NCBI GenBank assembly: GCA_026260175.1
Contig: JAKCWW010000340.1
Coordinates: 42,696 to 106,695 of the forward strand
Reading direction: 5' to 3'
From: Reticulitermes lucifugus
Lineage: Eukaryota > Arthropoda > Insecta > Blattodea > Rhinotermitidae
DNA length: 64,000 bases
Position 1 is the first letter of the stretch. Each line of letters begins with the position of its first letter. The translations under genes and the position numbers were made by a program. The notes beneath the pieces are model-generated. The model ran no database searches, was not told the origin of the DNA, and worked only from the letters and a program-made list of their open reading frames with translations. This document shows positions 11,200-24,800 of this stretch, one piece after another.

Positions 11200-14100
11200 C
11201 AATGTAAAAAACTTGAACATTCTGAGACTCTTGTATATTAAAGAATTTTTCATATATGTTCTCAATAGAATGTCAATTTGCCACACCAGTAGTGGAAAAA
11301 AGTATGAACGTACACATATGCGGGAAGAAAACTTCAATGTTGGGAGACTGCTTTGCAGTAAAAGAATTTGTCATGTGTTTTCAGTACATGATTACAGGAT
11401 CTGTAATTCATCTGCTAATTTGTAGCAAGCCTGTTTATTATAATAATGCATAAGTCCTGATCACAGACAGTCACAGATTGAAATTTGGAGCATTGCTAGG
11501 ATATAAAATGTTGCCTGAAGTATGTATTTTTCCTGACATTAAAAATAAGTCCCCACATTGTTATCAATTCAAGGTCAAATTTAAGTTGGTTTGACTTTAT
11601 ACAGTTTTCTCCCCAGTAGTAATAACCTTATGATTCTTATCACTGGCAAGCACATGCAGTGAACTTCCCACAACACTTGGTTTAGCTGTATGGGATGAAT
11701 GCATTCAAAATTATGGCCATTGACTAATTTTTGCAAAAATTTATATGGATATAGATATTCATGATTCCTAGTAAATACAAGTTGGTGAAGTTTGGGTTGT
11801 GAGCTGCATAGGTTTATCATGGAATGACCCTGGTGTCGCAACCTGAAAGACCACATCCCGAGTATAATACGATGTTTGGGATAAACATAGATTACTTTTT
11901 TTTTAATAACTAACCCCCCCCCTCCCCCCACCACCAAAAAAATGTTGTCTCATTGAAGCAAAAATAAAGTTTAACTTTGCTGTTGCTGATGGGTGAGTGT
12001 TGTATGTTACAATAAAGAATTACAGTGCTTAGGTTTTAAGAAATGCATGTGTTAAAATGTATGAAAACACACACGCGGACTGTTAGGTGTGCTACCATAT
12101 AGAAAATTTGGAGGATTCAATTGGATGGACAGATATTACAGCATGTTTGAGGCTTTGCATGTCACGCAGCAATGAAATGCAGTGGTCAGTTCTGAAGAAA
12201 GTATCTTGGAGTGGGTTTTTAACTCACAGATGACTGATCATCATCAGTAACTGACAGAAACTGGTGTATCTAGAGAAGGTTGACTGCTTCTTCTCCTGTT
12301 CTGCTAGTCCCAAATTTGTAATCTCAAGTGGACTCCACAAATTAGACAAATATGATGTTTGATAGATTATAGAAACAAATTAAACATCGACCAATTGCCA
12401 GGAGAGGTGAAGCCTGAGTATAAAACACAAAACAAGTAACTGGTTTTAATCTGCTTTGCATTATATTTGTATTAATATGAGTGTTACAGAATTTTGAAAT
12501 CTATTGATGTTCTACTGAGGCTGTGAATATTTTAGTTGCATCAATTAATATGTTTCTTGTTTCACTTCTTAACATTTCAGTGATATATTTGATTGACCTT
12601 TGTTCTAAAAACATACTGTTTGAGATAATGTACCGGAACCTGCAACGTTGGAGCTACTCAAAATGTGCCACGTCAGTATTGAGCAGTGTCTTAATGAGTA
12701 TCAGCCTGTTATAAAATCACATAATTACAAGTGTTGCTGTCATAAAAGTAACGTCCCTGGAACACAACACATCTCTTACAAGTGAGGACATAAGAACAGT
12801 GTCTGTGAGTATGTCTGAAGTATATTTTAATATAGCATAATTCAGTTATATTGGATCATTTGTTTTGAGGTGAAGGGCCCAAATTTTTATCTTGTAGGTT
12901 ATACGACATCAGCTGCATGGGCTATGTATTATGAGAAACTATGATTGTGAATAATGAATTTAGAGAGATACAAAGGATTTGTCTGTGTGCTAATTAAAAA
13001 GCTGTGGTGCATGCAACGTTTTTATGGAACAATCTTATGAGAAGGGACCACTTTTTAGGACTATGACATTGAAGGGAGCATCATATAAAATGGATCATAT
13101 AAAAAGGTTACTATGTTGGGAATTTGAACTGGCTTAGAATAAGCTTCAAAGTAGGTTTCTGTAAAACAAGGTAGGGTAATGTAGGGTAATTTTAAGTGAT
13201 AATTTACTTCAATAGTGCAGTTGTTGGTTGATAATTGTTTTCACTACCATAATGCACGGTGAACAAAAAATAAAGTAGGTTTCTGTAATTATGTGATGAC
13301 CCTTCAAGTCCCACAATACCACAAATGTTATTTAATTTATTGGTTATTTATCCTGGTAGTCAAACTGCCAGTCTTGTTTATAACCTAAGGTCAAAGAACA
13401 TTACTTATCTGCACTCGTGGGTAGTTAATAGACACCATGATTAGACAACATTGACATGTTCTCAAAGTGGCATTGCTACTGCACTGGATATTTGTAATGG
13501 TGTCTTGAATATTCTTGCTAATTAACATAACCTAACCAACAGTTAAAAGTATCTTCCCTTCTTAAACGTTGGACCTGTGATGTATATTTTGCAAAATGCA
13601 GCTTGGGATCTCATTCACAAAGGATCTGTAAGTCCTTCATTCATAATAGATATGTATGAATATGTAACTGTTAGAATGTTGCTTATGAGGAAATGTGGAG
13701 ACAGTGGTGGAATGAGACACATTATGTTAATAAAGTCACAGATGCACTGCACCACATTGAGACTGTCTACTACAACGATACAGAGAGTGATTAGTATATA
13801 CGTAAAACAGCTAGTGTAGTGAAAAGATTGTGAATGGTTAAGGATGACATGGTCATGGCTATATTCCCTTAATTTGTAAAGATTTTGCACTGTAGCAGTA
13901 ATATGAACTTATTTTATATTATGAAACTCCTTTAAATTCGGGCAACAGATAGGCTATGTGAAGGGTTTACGTAGTTTTCTCCAATCTACCCTGGTTGTTA
14001 CTGGGGTAATTCCTATAAAACTGGCCACAAATGCTTCCACATTTTTCTCAACTTACCACTCAACCACCCTGTCATTTGTTATTGAACATTATATGTAGCC

Positions 14101-15650
14101 TCTGCAGCTGGCTTAAAATCATTACATCAATTGAGAAACAAATAACAGTGACATAAAGAAAAAATCATGAATCCTCCAAAGTGAGGAACCTGAGCATGCC
14201 CTGCATCAGGGTCAGAGAGCATTTATTAGCTTCGATTATTTGCCCACTATGTGTGTGTAACACTGAATATCTAATTTTATCAATGAATTTATTTTTTTTA
14301 AATAAGTAACTGTATTTTATGACAGCTGTAGGAAATTGTGTTCTTCATCTTTCAGACAAGTGGACTGCAGATGCACATGGTCCATAAATTTTAGTTGGTG
14401 TTAATAATATATATTTTAACTCTGATGGTAAAAAATTATTTTAAAATCATAGGCGTGTGGCTTATTGTACTTAAGCTGAAACATGTTGCGCATTAAACTT
14501 ATATAATAATATAACATAAAACTTAGTTGTGACTGACGACCTTCACCCTTTACTTTGTAGACAGATAAGGCATTGGCCTGTAAAAGGTGTTCTAACAGAG
14601 CATAAGAATTAATTTGACAAAAATTTTTCTGTAGAAGAAGTTCAGGTCCAGTAATTCTTTCCATGATGCTCATATACAAACCTTAATTATTTTGTCAGAA
14701 ACTGCTATACAGGCCTGCTGTCTAAACATTTCACAACTCTTAGTCTCCTGTACACTTCCATAATTATTACAGAGACTTCAATTTTATGCAGTTTTATGCA
14801 GTTAACATAAAGTTGTCCAGTAGTATATGTATGATTATTCCCACAGCCACAATAAATACAATACTGCAGTATAACTGTGATATATTTTCAGATCCAGAAT
14901 ACAGTAGCAATATTTACATAAAAATAACAATCATTTTAAATTTTAATTCCAATTTTAAGTTTTTACCCTTAAACATACAGTATTATGGTGATTTAAATCA
15001 AGGAGAATGATATGGTCGGGACACAACATGCATGTGGGAGATTTGGAAAACATAAATTTTAGTTGCAAAACGTGAAGAAAAGGACCACTTGTGACACCCA
15101 TTTGTGGGTGAGATGATTAGATTAAAATGGCTGTTAAACAAGTAGGGTGTGAGAGTTTGGACTGGATTCGTCTAGCATAGGATAGCATCAGGAGACGGGA
15201 TCTTGTGAGCATGGTAATGAACCTTTGAAAAAAGGCAAGAAATGTCATGCCCAGTGTGTCATTTGTGAGCTCATGAAGAAGGACTCTACAAAATTAGTCC
15301 TTAACAAATATGAATCTCTATCTTGGACAAAGATAGCCAGAACAAGGGTCATTACTGTGAAATGTGGTTTCTTCAGAGCAAAGCAGTGCTGTTAAAATAA
15401 TAATATTTTTAAAATGCTGGTAGAGTTATAACCTTTTTGTACCAAATCTTACCAAACTGACTGTTCTGTTTAACCTATATTGTCCTAAGTGACCATATGC
15501 TGGTCTCTGTGTGCTGTATTTCAGAAATTTAAATGTCCATGCTAAGCCAGAGAAACTGACCATCACAATATACGCTTGGCATTTAAACTTGTCGGCTTAA
15601 GGTTAAAACTTACGAACTGTTCCTTTTATAAATTGAACACTGACTATATA
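11200..15650. other. Intergenic AT-rich DNA, no feature seen
   Basis: No exon with splice-site support, no RNA gene and no clear mobile element was found. Small oddities are a short 10-bp tandem (gtagggtaat, near 13175) and homopolymer runs near 11896-11940. The promoter and any non-coding first exon of the downstream dioxygenase gene should lie in or near the right end, but no core motif is convincing. Confidence 0.4.
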
Positions 15651-15710
15651 TACATTCTCACAGAGATGTTATTAGTAAGAATTTAACTGTAATATGTTCT
15701 CAGAGTAATC

Positions 15711-15893
15711 ATGCAGAGCCTACGTACTCTTGTTGTTGCTACTGCCAGATTTGGAAGTAAGGTTCAGAGACTTAAAGCAAGCAGGCAGCTATGTCTCTCA
15801 TCCACCTCCTCTCCAGCTTCAGGTTTCAGAGCTGTTCATAGCTCCAGAGTTAATCACCAAGGTCTGGTTGCTAAACCCAAGGAAGAGGAAAAG
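15711..15893 (+). other. First coding exon: N-terminal extension, probable targeting peptide
   Basis: Encodes 61 residues beginning MQSLRTLVVATARFGSKVQR, rich in Arg, Lys, Ser and Thr and with no acidic residue until about position 58. This is typical of mitochondrial matrix presequences. The exon ends in phase 0 at a GTATAC donor. Only one ATG opens the frame here. Targeting is inferred from composition. Confidence 0.55.
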
Positions 15894-18800
15894 GTATACA
15901 AATATCTGTGTAACAGAATGTTTATGTGGTTTGCAGGAAGGTACTGCTTTGACTTCAATTTAAATTTATCTGAACCAATAGATCTCAAGTAAACTGGATG
16001 GATCCTCCGTATGTAAAATACAAATAAGTGAAATACATACAGCAAATAGAGATTTAAATTATATTAAGTGCATTTTACCTTCATGATTGATGAAGTATAA
16101 AATAAAAATAAATTTCTTGGGCAAGTGCTGACTGTTCCAGCTTATTGCATACTGCAGGGTTGGTAAGAGATGAAAACAGAGTAATTATGGAATGATGATT
16201 GCCATGAGAAGTCTGAAAGTCTCAGAGAATTTATGACTGTGTGCCAGTTTGCCCACCACAAATTAAACATTTTTATGTTTGCACTACTATACTGCTAACT
16301 ACATAAAGAGGGAAATAATACATGGTATAAATTGATGTTAAAAATTCACTTAACAGCAGGTGGTTCTGGTAAATGCAATACGAGACATTGATGGCAGCAT
16401 GATAACTATTGGAACATCCACTGGAGAACAACATCAATATCCCAGTGTTTGGCTGCGAGACAACTGTCAGTGCCCCAAATGCTTCAACATGACCATGCAG
16501 TCACGAACAATAGTATGGACACACTTCGATATCAATATCAAGCCTACCCACATTATAGTACGTATTTATTTACTTACATTCCCCCTTTTGTTAATGAATT
16601 CTGAGTGATAGTTCAGGGTCAGAATACCAGGTCAGTGATTCTTTTTCCTTCCTTACAAGGTCAGATAGCTTAGAGTCAGCATTTAACTGTTTATAAATAG
16701 AGACATTGATGATCGTGTGTGTCATAAACAAAATACACTGCTGTAGGGACTTATGCAGGCATTTTAATTTTTAGTCAACAATTCCACTTTCTCATGTTAG
16801 GAATCCTGTGGCGAAATAAATAATATGGTGTATCTGTCTATTAAGAAACATAATCCATATTTTAATAAGAAATGTTATTAATTGAAGCTGTTTGGTAGTA
16901 AAAAATAAGTAATGTATGTCATTCCGTAGTTCATTGGTTTTAGTCATTCTGTGTATGAATCAGATAGGGTCTTAAGAATGGCAAAATTGAAAAGCTGCAT
17001 GAATTTAAACACAAAAGATTGTATGTAAATGTGTATTGTTACATAAAAGAAGAACTTCCTGTTCCATCTATTAATGCTAGATGGTATTAGAAAAAAATTT
17101 ACTTCATTCTGAATGTAATTATAGCTGGATAATGACTAAGACATGGGCTATAGACGTTACCACCGCTGGTTCATGTTGCAAGTTTTATGCATTGACATTG
17201 CAGTATGAAACATTTTACTTTGAATGTTCCAGTGAACTTGGATTTAATATGTAGTAATGTGTAGTAAGGTATATAAAGTTGTCACTGTGTCTGTGCCATG
17301 AAGGTATATAGGGGGCATAGAGGTAAATCTTGGCACTAGATGAAGCTGAGTGGTCAACTGCATTGTCCAGTTGATTTACTGTGGAGGAAAGTACTCCTGG
17401 TTGTCACTCAGTAGGATGCTGGATGAATCCCAAAGCTGGTCTGGATGTGGCAGCAGAGAGAAAAATTCTTCCTCTGCCAAGATCCAAACCTGTTGTCCAG
17501 CACAATCTGTCATGCTACTGAGTCAGCAAGAGAAGACATGTTTTGATGCAGTGAAACATGTCTGTGCATATAACTCCACAGATTTCAGTAGCATGTCAAA
17601 TTACTAATTGTTCTGATTTAGGAAGTTAGACTGGACTTCTGGTTGCCACAATGATGCAGTGGACTTCACACTACTTAAATTCATTTTCTACTGAAATTTT
17701 GAAACCAGAACATATTCATAGTCTTGAGTGTACTGAGAGCTGCAATTCATCTCACATTGGAAATTTAAATCATACAGTCTGACAGGATTAAGAAACAATG
17801 CATTTAAATGTTATAACAAGTGATCCTGTTATATGAGCCTTTTAATTAGAAGGGAAAGGGAGGGGAGGACCTTACACTTGTCTAGGGATAACCTTGGCTT
17901 AGAGGACATTCCTGTGGACACCATGTACCACTTGAATCAAAGTAGTCTGACTTCCAGACTGTTATCATGATATTGCTTCAGATACCTGTGTATTATGAAA
18001 TGTATGATTTTTACACTAGCTACCTACCTGTAATTACATAATTAGAAAGAGTACTGAATACTTTCACATAAACATACACAGTGAGGTTTCACAAGTTGCT
18101 TTCCATGCATGAATGTCAAATTCTTCAAATAACACACATGATCTTTCAGTTCCTCTGCTTTGTGTAACTAAATAACATGGTATAAAATAATGTACCCTAA
18201 GTATGGTAAACTTTAAACTGAACAAGTAAAGTTTACTTCTATGTAGATGGATTCCAATGTATCCTTTTCAGCCGGGGTCAGAAATTGTCTCAAATTGTGT
18301 GGGTAAGTGATTCGAGTCTTGACCTGGACACCAACTTCCTTGGCTGTTTCTTACAGATTTTGCAAGCAGTTGCTTAGATGGCATTCTGAAAATGGCCTTG
18401 GTACTTCCACATTTCTCCTGACTCACCATATTTTTGCCACAGTATTTCATTTGACATTGCTAACCTCTGCTAGTGACAGTATTTTCTTACATTGAAAATA
18501 TACTGCTGCCATTTTGGAATCATTCAATCTTTTGACTTTGTCTGTTGTCCTGTACTTATAATAAAAATTAAGATAAATTCTTATATGAACAGGATTGGAA
18601 CCTGTCCTCAGGCAAAAGGGTAAGGGACAGGAAGGGACACTTTTACTTAGTTAGGCCCAATAGGAAGAGGTATTCCAAACCTGTGGTATTTTCTGGTGGG
18701 GGGGGGTGCTCAACTGAGTAGCTGTTTCCCTTACTCTTTTGTCTGAAGACAAGGACTGATTCTGTCCCCGAAACATATTTTACTTTTTTTTAAAACATGG

Positions 18801-21800
18801 GATGCAGGACAGCCAAATATGATGTACCAGTGTCAGAATCAAATAGAATTGTACTTTTCTGCTGCTGCTGCTGTCCTTAGTATAGTCATCATCAGCAGCA
18901 GTATCATTGCAATAAAACTATCTCAGACTACTAGCTGTGTTTGGTGGTTAGACTATGAACAAACCAACGTTTTGAGAAGCATCTCCATCCTCATCATTAG
19001 GGAAGTGAATCAGTTCCCTGTGGTCCAGTGGATTGGGAAATTCTTCATTATACAACTATCCAGTAGCTGACTCTTATTCAGGGTTCTGTTACTTCATATT
19101 ACACTTTGACCTTGATCTTCACCTCAGTGTCTGCTTATTTAACACATTGTGCTGCCCTCTCACAATTATTCTTGGAATGCTTAATATCCAACAGTTTGTT
19201 TTTATTTAAGAATAATTAATAGCTCTCAGGTAACAGTATGAATCGTAATGTACCTTTATATGTAGGCAGAAAGCAACCAGCTGAAACTTGTGTGGAGTGA
19301 TGGCCATGAGAGTGAGTATGACCTGAACTGGCTTCTGGAACGAAGTTTTGCGGAAAATGTGCGTAAGGAGTGGCTGAAGCAGCACTATCCTATGGCAAGA
19401 ATTCCTTGGGGCACTGTTGAATTTAACAAAATTCTCAAGAAGTATGACTTCCATGATGTTCTCAGCAGGTGAGTCTACAGACATGTCAATCTAATTTGCA
19501 TTTGAGGAACTAGTTATTTCCTTTCTTCACATAAATAGATAAAGAGGATAGATTTCACCCTATAACAGACCATGAAGGCCCAGAAGGGGAGTAGCGGTAT
19601 AGCTCTACTTCTTCTTTAACCTCGGTGCTAGAGGGAGGGGGGGACCAACACCACACCCTGCCCAATTTACCCCTGGGAAAGGCCGTCTTCACATAATGAA
19701 TCAATTTTTATTTCATTGTAGTTTGCTTTTATCACTATCACACATATAAGAAACCTACATGGACAAGACTCTGTCTGTAATGTTCATTACTGGAACTGCT
19801 TACAATATGCAGTGAAGAGCCTTAACAATCATGCTACAATATCAGGATAAAGTGGCGTAAGGATAACGTAGTAAGTACAGAGACTAGGCTGTAGGCTGGA
19901 CGTCTGAGGAATCGTGGTTTCATTCCTGGCAGAGGCAAGAGATTTTTCTCTTCTCCACAGCATCTAGACAAGCTGTGGGACCCACCCAAACTCTCATTCA
20001 TTTTTTTTTTTAAGAAATAATTACTCTGCACTTCCCATAAGTGCCGAGTCTGAGCTGAAGCCTTTGAGAACTGAGGATGCAATATTACACAAGGTGGTTT
20101 GACTCGTCATGAACATTAGTGATACTAATAGTCAGTATAAATTATATTAGACTGAGAGTGATGGTAGGATGAGGAAACTGAAGTGCATGGAGAAAACCCT
20201 ACTCTAAAATAAGTGAATAAGACTGTCCTGAGAATCTAAGACCTCGGCAGTAAGAAGTCAGTGACTGTCTGAACTGTGGTAAGGCTTCATGCATCTGAGA
20301 ATATGCTTATGTAACCCTTTACATGGTTAATTCTATGTAATGACAACTTCTTTGTTTTATTTTCAGGCTAATGAATAGTTTCTGTTGTTAGTGAGACAAA
20401 AATAGTTAGCATTGTCTATAGAGAGAGAGTGGGAGAAATTTATTTCACTGATCTTTCTGAACAAGAAATGCATCTCAAAAGAATCAGTGGTGTTAAGTAA
20501 GATATGTAGTGAGCATGCAGATGGTTTAAAAGTAACTGTATTTTGTTTTTGGTGATCACATGGTAATGTATGTTGCCTATTAATGAATTTTAATAGGAAA
20601 CATACAGTATTGTCCTGGAATATTTCCCTTATTATTGTAATATTTATTCTGTCAGTATGACCCTTGTTTCAATTACTGAGCAGGCTTAGCTGTGCAGTGA
20701 TGTGTATAGCTTGTGTTCAACAGGTTGAGTCTGTGTCTTGGCCTGGGACCTGAGTATCCAGGTTGGGACTATTCATTGTTTCTTTTCATTGTGTGTGTCA
20801 GATGCTGGAAACTGATCGCAACTACTTGTAAGTCTTTCATTAGACACACTTTCATACGCAAATCTCATACAGTACTGTGTCATTTTTGCCGTTGGTAAGG
20901 CTTCATTAAATAATCTATTTACTTAATCACTCTTTTGGTTCTAATAACCTTTTTCAACCAAATAACTTCATAGAAAATTGTCTGAGGTGATACCATGATA
21001 TGTTTCAGTGATGCATTGTTACTAGATTGGCTGGAAAATGTTTCCACATATGGAATTGCTCTTATTCACAACACACCACCACAAGAAGATCAACTGAGAA
21101 GAGTTGCTAACAGAGTAGCCTTCATCAGACGAACTACTTATGGGTGAGAAACTTGTAACATGTGGAACTTACATCTGATGTATAGGAAAACTTTATCCCA
21201 CATAACAGGTGAACCTTAAGTGAATAAAAGGATTGTACGGTATATATGCTGGGCAGGAATCTGTTAGTTGAAAAACCATGAGTCGTCAAGAAACTTTGCA
21301 AAATTAGCCCAATAACAGCTGCATAAACTAGAGCCAGATGCATTTCTGAACACAGGCACTGTAACTGGCATGGTCTGCTTCAGACTTTTACCCAAAGAGT
21401 CTTCTGCAAACTTAATAGACTTTGGTGTAAGATGTGTTTCTTTTATGTTCTGGAAGGCATACTTCTGTAAAAGTCCGTTCTCAACCATGAAGAATGAAAT
21501 CTGTTGATGTAATTGCTCACTATCATATGAGTATCCCGCTCTGAAGTACTACTACCAAGATGAATGTAGATATATCTGCTCTCAAAATGTGAGCATTTGT
21601 CCGTGGTACTCACATTGATGTTTTCTCTGGTTTGTCAGAAGAAAATTTATTGGTTTCATATAATTTTGGCATCTGACATTACATAAATTTATTTGAAATG
21701 TACCAAACCAATTGTTATTAATGTACATATGTGACAAAGAACTGATCATTGCAGGAGATGTGTACGTATCATTATAGTGGGGAAAAAATGTGACTTACAA

Positions 21801-24800
21801 TGTGGGTTGCATGTAGGTAGTGAACACATAACGTTAACAACAAAAACATTATTGTGGTTGAATTTTTAGCATCTCTACTTTATATTTTGGATGTCCTTGG
21901 TTTGATTCTCAGCTAGAAAGTCAGCTGTACTGACAGTTTTTTTTATGGACATCCTCAATCTAACTAGGCAAATTTTGGAACATGAATGTAGGTCATGGCT
22001 GCTTTCGTATCCCCCTATAAATGCTGTATCACTTATGCTGTTGAGAAATGTTAAATAAACTGGAACATACAAAAAATAATGGAACACGTGTATACTGCTG
22101 TAGTTCTTCTGTGTTTGAATGTAATTTAGTGTTACATTTTAACTTTAGCTGAGGTAAAAGTTTGTGAGTGTGTTATATGATATATGTGTAAATATGACTG
22201 GAGCACAACAGGGATGTTTCACCTAAAGTGTTATATGTTGCAATTATCAGTTACATTTAGCAGGAATATCTTTAAATAATTTCTTTTGCAATTTTACTCA
22301 GGTATCAGATGTGTTGGTTTATCAAACCTTCATGTAATATGTTTTAAACTTTGCACATTAAGAACAGCACTGATCACTCAGCTGGAGAGATGATGAAACC
22401 AGAAGTCATCACATTAACACAATGCAGTGCATGTGTATATTATGTGCACTTTGTACAGTATCACAATTCATTGTGCCTGGCATCAGTTTTCTACTGACTA
22501 ACAATCTCACTGTGCAATCACAGGTGACCAATTTAACCTATAAACTACTGGGTTGGTATATAAATGGTTTAAAAAAAACATATCATTTGAACAGAAAATG
22601 ATAAAATTATGAAGTAAATGGCATTTTGTGGAAAATAAAATGGAGATTATGCAGCGTGTCTTAAAAATGCAGTAAAATTCCTTGTTGCTTGAATATACAA
22701 AATGAATTTCTGTGGGTGTTTTTTTACATGCGTTCATGTATGCAAATGCAGGTTGTTTAAAGGTTAGAAACCATGAAATAGCAGCTGCAGTTAAGCAGGC
22801 ATGTTGTATTATTCACAGAGAGGAATTCATGGTAAAGCACCAGCCAGGCACCAGCAACATGGCATACACATCAGGAAACCTCCAGATGCACACAGACTTG
22901 CCATACTATCATCATAAGCCGGGTGTGAGTAAAACCATCAGTGCTGTGTTTAAAGAGAGCAGTACTGATAGTATATTTTATACAGAGATTAAATGCATGA
23001 GAGACATGTACTTATGTTACGCAGCGTAGTTGATGATTCTTATTTTCACTTTATAGTTTAGTTCCTGAAATAGTTCATGTCAGAAATCTGCTATTATGTG
23101 TGGTGTATACTGTGCTACTAAATTTGTGGCAGACTGTACATGGGTATGTTGCCGTGTTTCTTCATATTTCTGTTCCTTGAATGACTGATTTATCTAGGTG
23201 GTCAGATGAATGAATTCACATTCCTTCTTTGAATGCAGTGTTAGGGAAGGAGAGAAACAGTAGTTTCTTGAATTGATTAGTGCATAATGGGACCAAATGC
23301 AAATTTCCTTTATTCTGCTGGAAGGATTTGTGTGTGATGTTTGTGTATTATAGTTTCATGTTTATGTCCATCTTCTTCTGAACAATTCAGTTTGTTTCCT
23401 AGCAGAGCAGTCGTGTGTTTATGGCTGGTTTAGACACACTGCAGAGTTTATACCCGGTTATCATTGCTCCATGCATAGTTCTGATACTTCCAAGTGTGAC
23501 ATCAGAGTGGCTACAATCAAAATCTGCCTGAACAAGACATGGCAGTGCTGTTATTAGGATCTACTGTGACACATTCATCTGAAGATGTAGACTTTTCTGA
23601 GAGTGGCACTGACCTGTACAGTGGCAAAGATGACATTACTGACACAGACAACACACAGAGGACTGACAGTAGACACTGTCAGCCACCTGTACCTGTAGTC
23701 CTCAGGTTTGCAGGAGGTTTATGGGGGCATGGCAGCAGTGCAGCATGAGTTCTGCCATGTCCGTGGTGTATGAGTAGTTCTGAGCATATAGTTCCATAAT
23801 AAAGTGACATTGTATGTTTGAAGCAGTGGGATACACTGCTAAACAACATGCTGCTAATGTATGAGTATACATCGGTTGAAGACAGATGCATTTGTTTGTG
23901 CTGCTATGACTAGGACTGCCAGGAAGAGCCTGAGGTGACTGTCCCTGTAGGTGCCAGTGATACTAAAAAATGTTGCCACATCAGATGTAGTGAGTTCAAG
24001 CCTTACATAAATGGGACCGTGAAGCACGTTTTACTTTTTTGCAACTCTGTTGTGTGCATGAGGGAGCCCCCATCTGTTTTACTTTTATCCCTACCTAAAT
24101 ATATTACCCTTTATCACTACTTTAATTTAAACATTCAGGACTGGAGTGAACTGGCTGTTAGTTAATATTTATACTGAAAAGTAGATACAGACTTATTTTA
24201 TGTTTTAAAGTTAAACTGTATACTGTGGTTTTTTTATCTGTCAGCTTAATTTCCACTTCTACTCATTTAGCACTCATATTTTCCTTATTTGTTTTTGGGC
24301 ATGGCCTTCATAAAAATTATGGCCAGACTGTCATCTAGTTACTAACATATGGCAGAAGCTATCAGAAACATACAAAATGACATTGTCAGCCCCAACATGC
24401 AAGCTGTGAGAGGTACAGTTGGTGGGAAGGGGGGCAGTTCTGCCTGACATACTTGCTATTTGACCATATTTGAAATGTCTGGGCTCCCCCTGCAGTCAAG
24501 CAGAAAGGGTTAAGTAAGTGACTTTTGAGGTTGGAATGCCAACAGAAATCTATGTAATCTGTGTTGGCAGATCAACATGCTGCACTGTCTTGTGCAGACA
24601 GAAGCTATTGGTGGTGATAGCCAAATCACAGATGCCCTGCATGTAGCTAGAAAATTAAAGAGGGAGAAGCCTGAAATATACAAGGTGCTAACAGAAACTC
24701 CAGTTGACTGGTCTGATATAGGGCAAGAAGCTGGATATTCATTTTACAGCCTATACAGGTCACCCGTTATAATGTAAGTATCATTGCCAGCTACCCAAAC

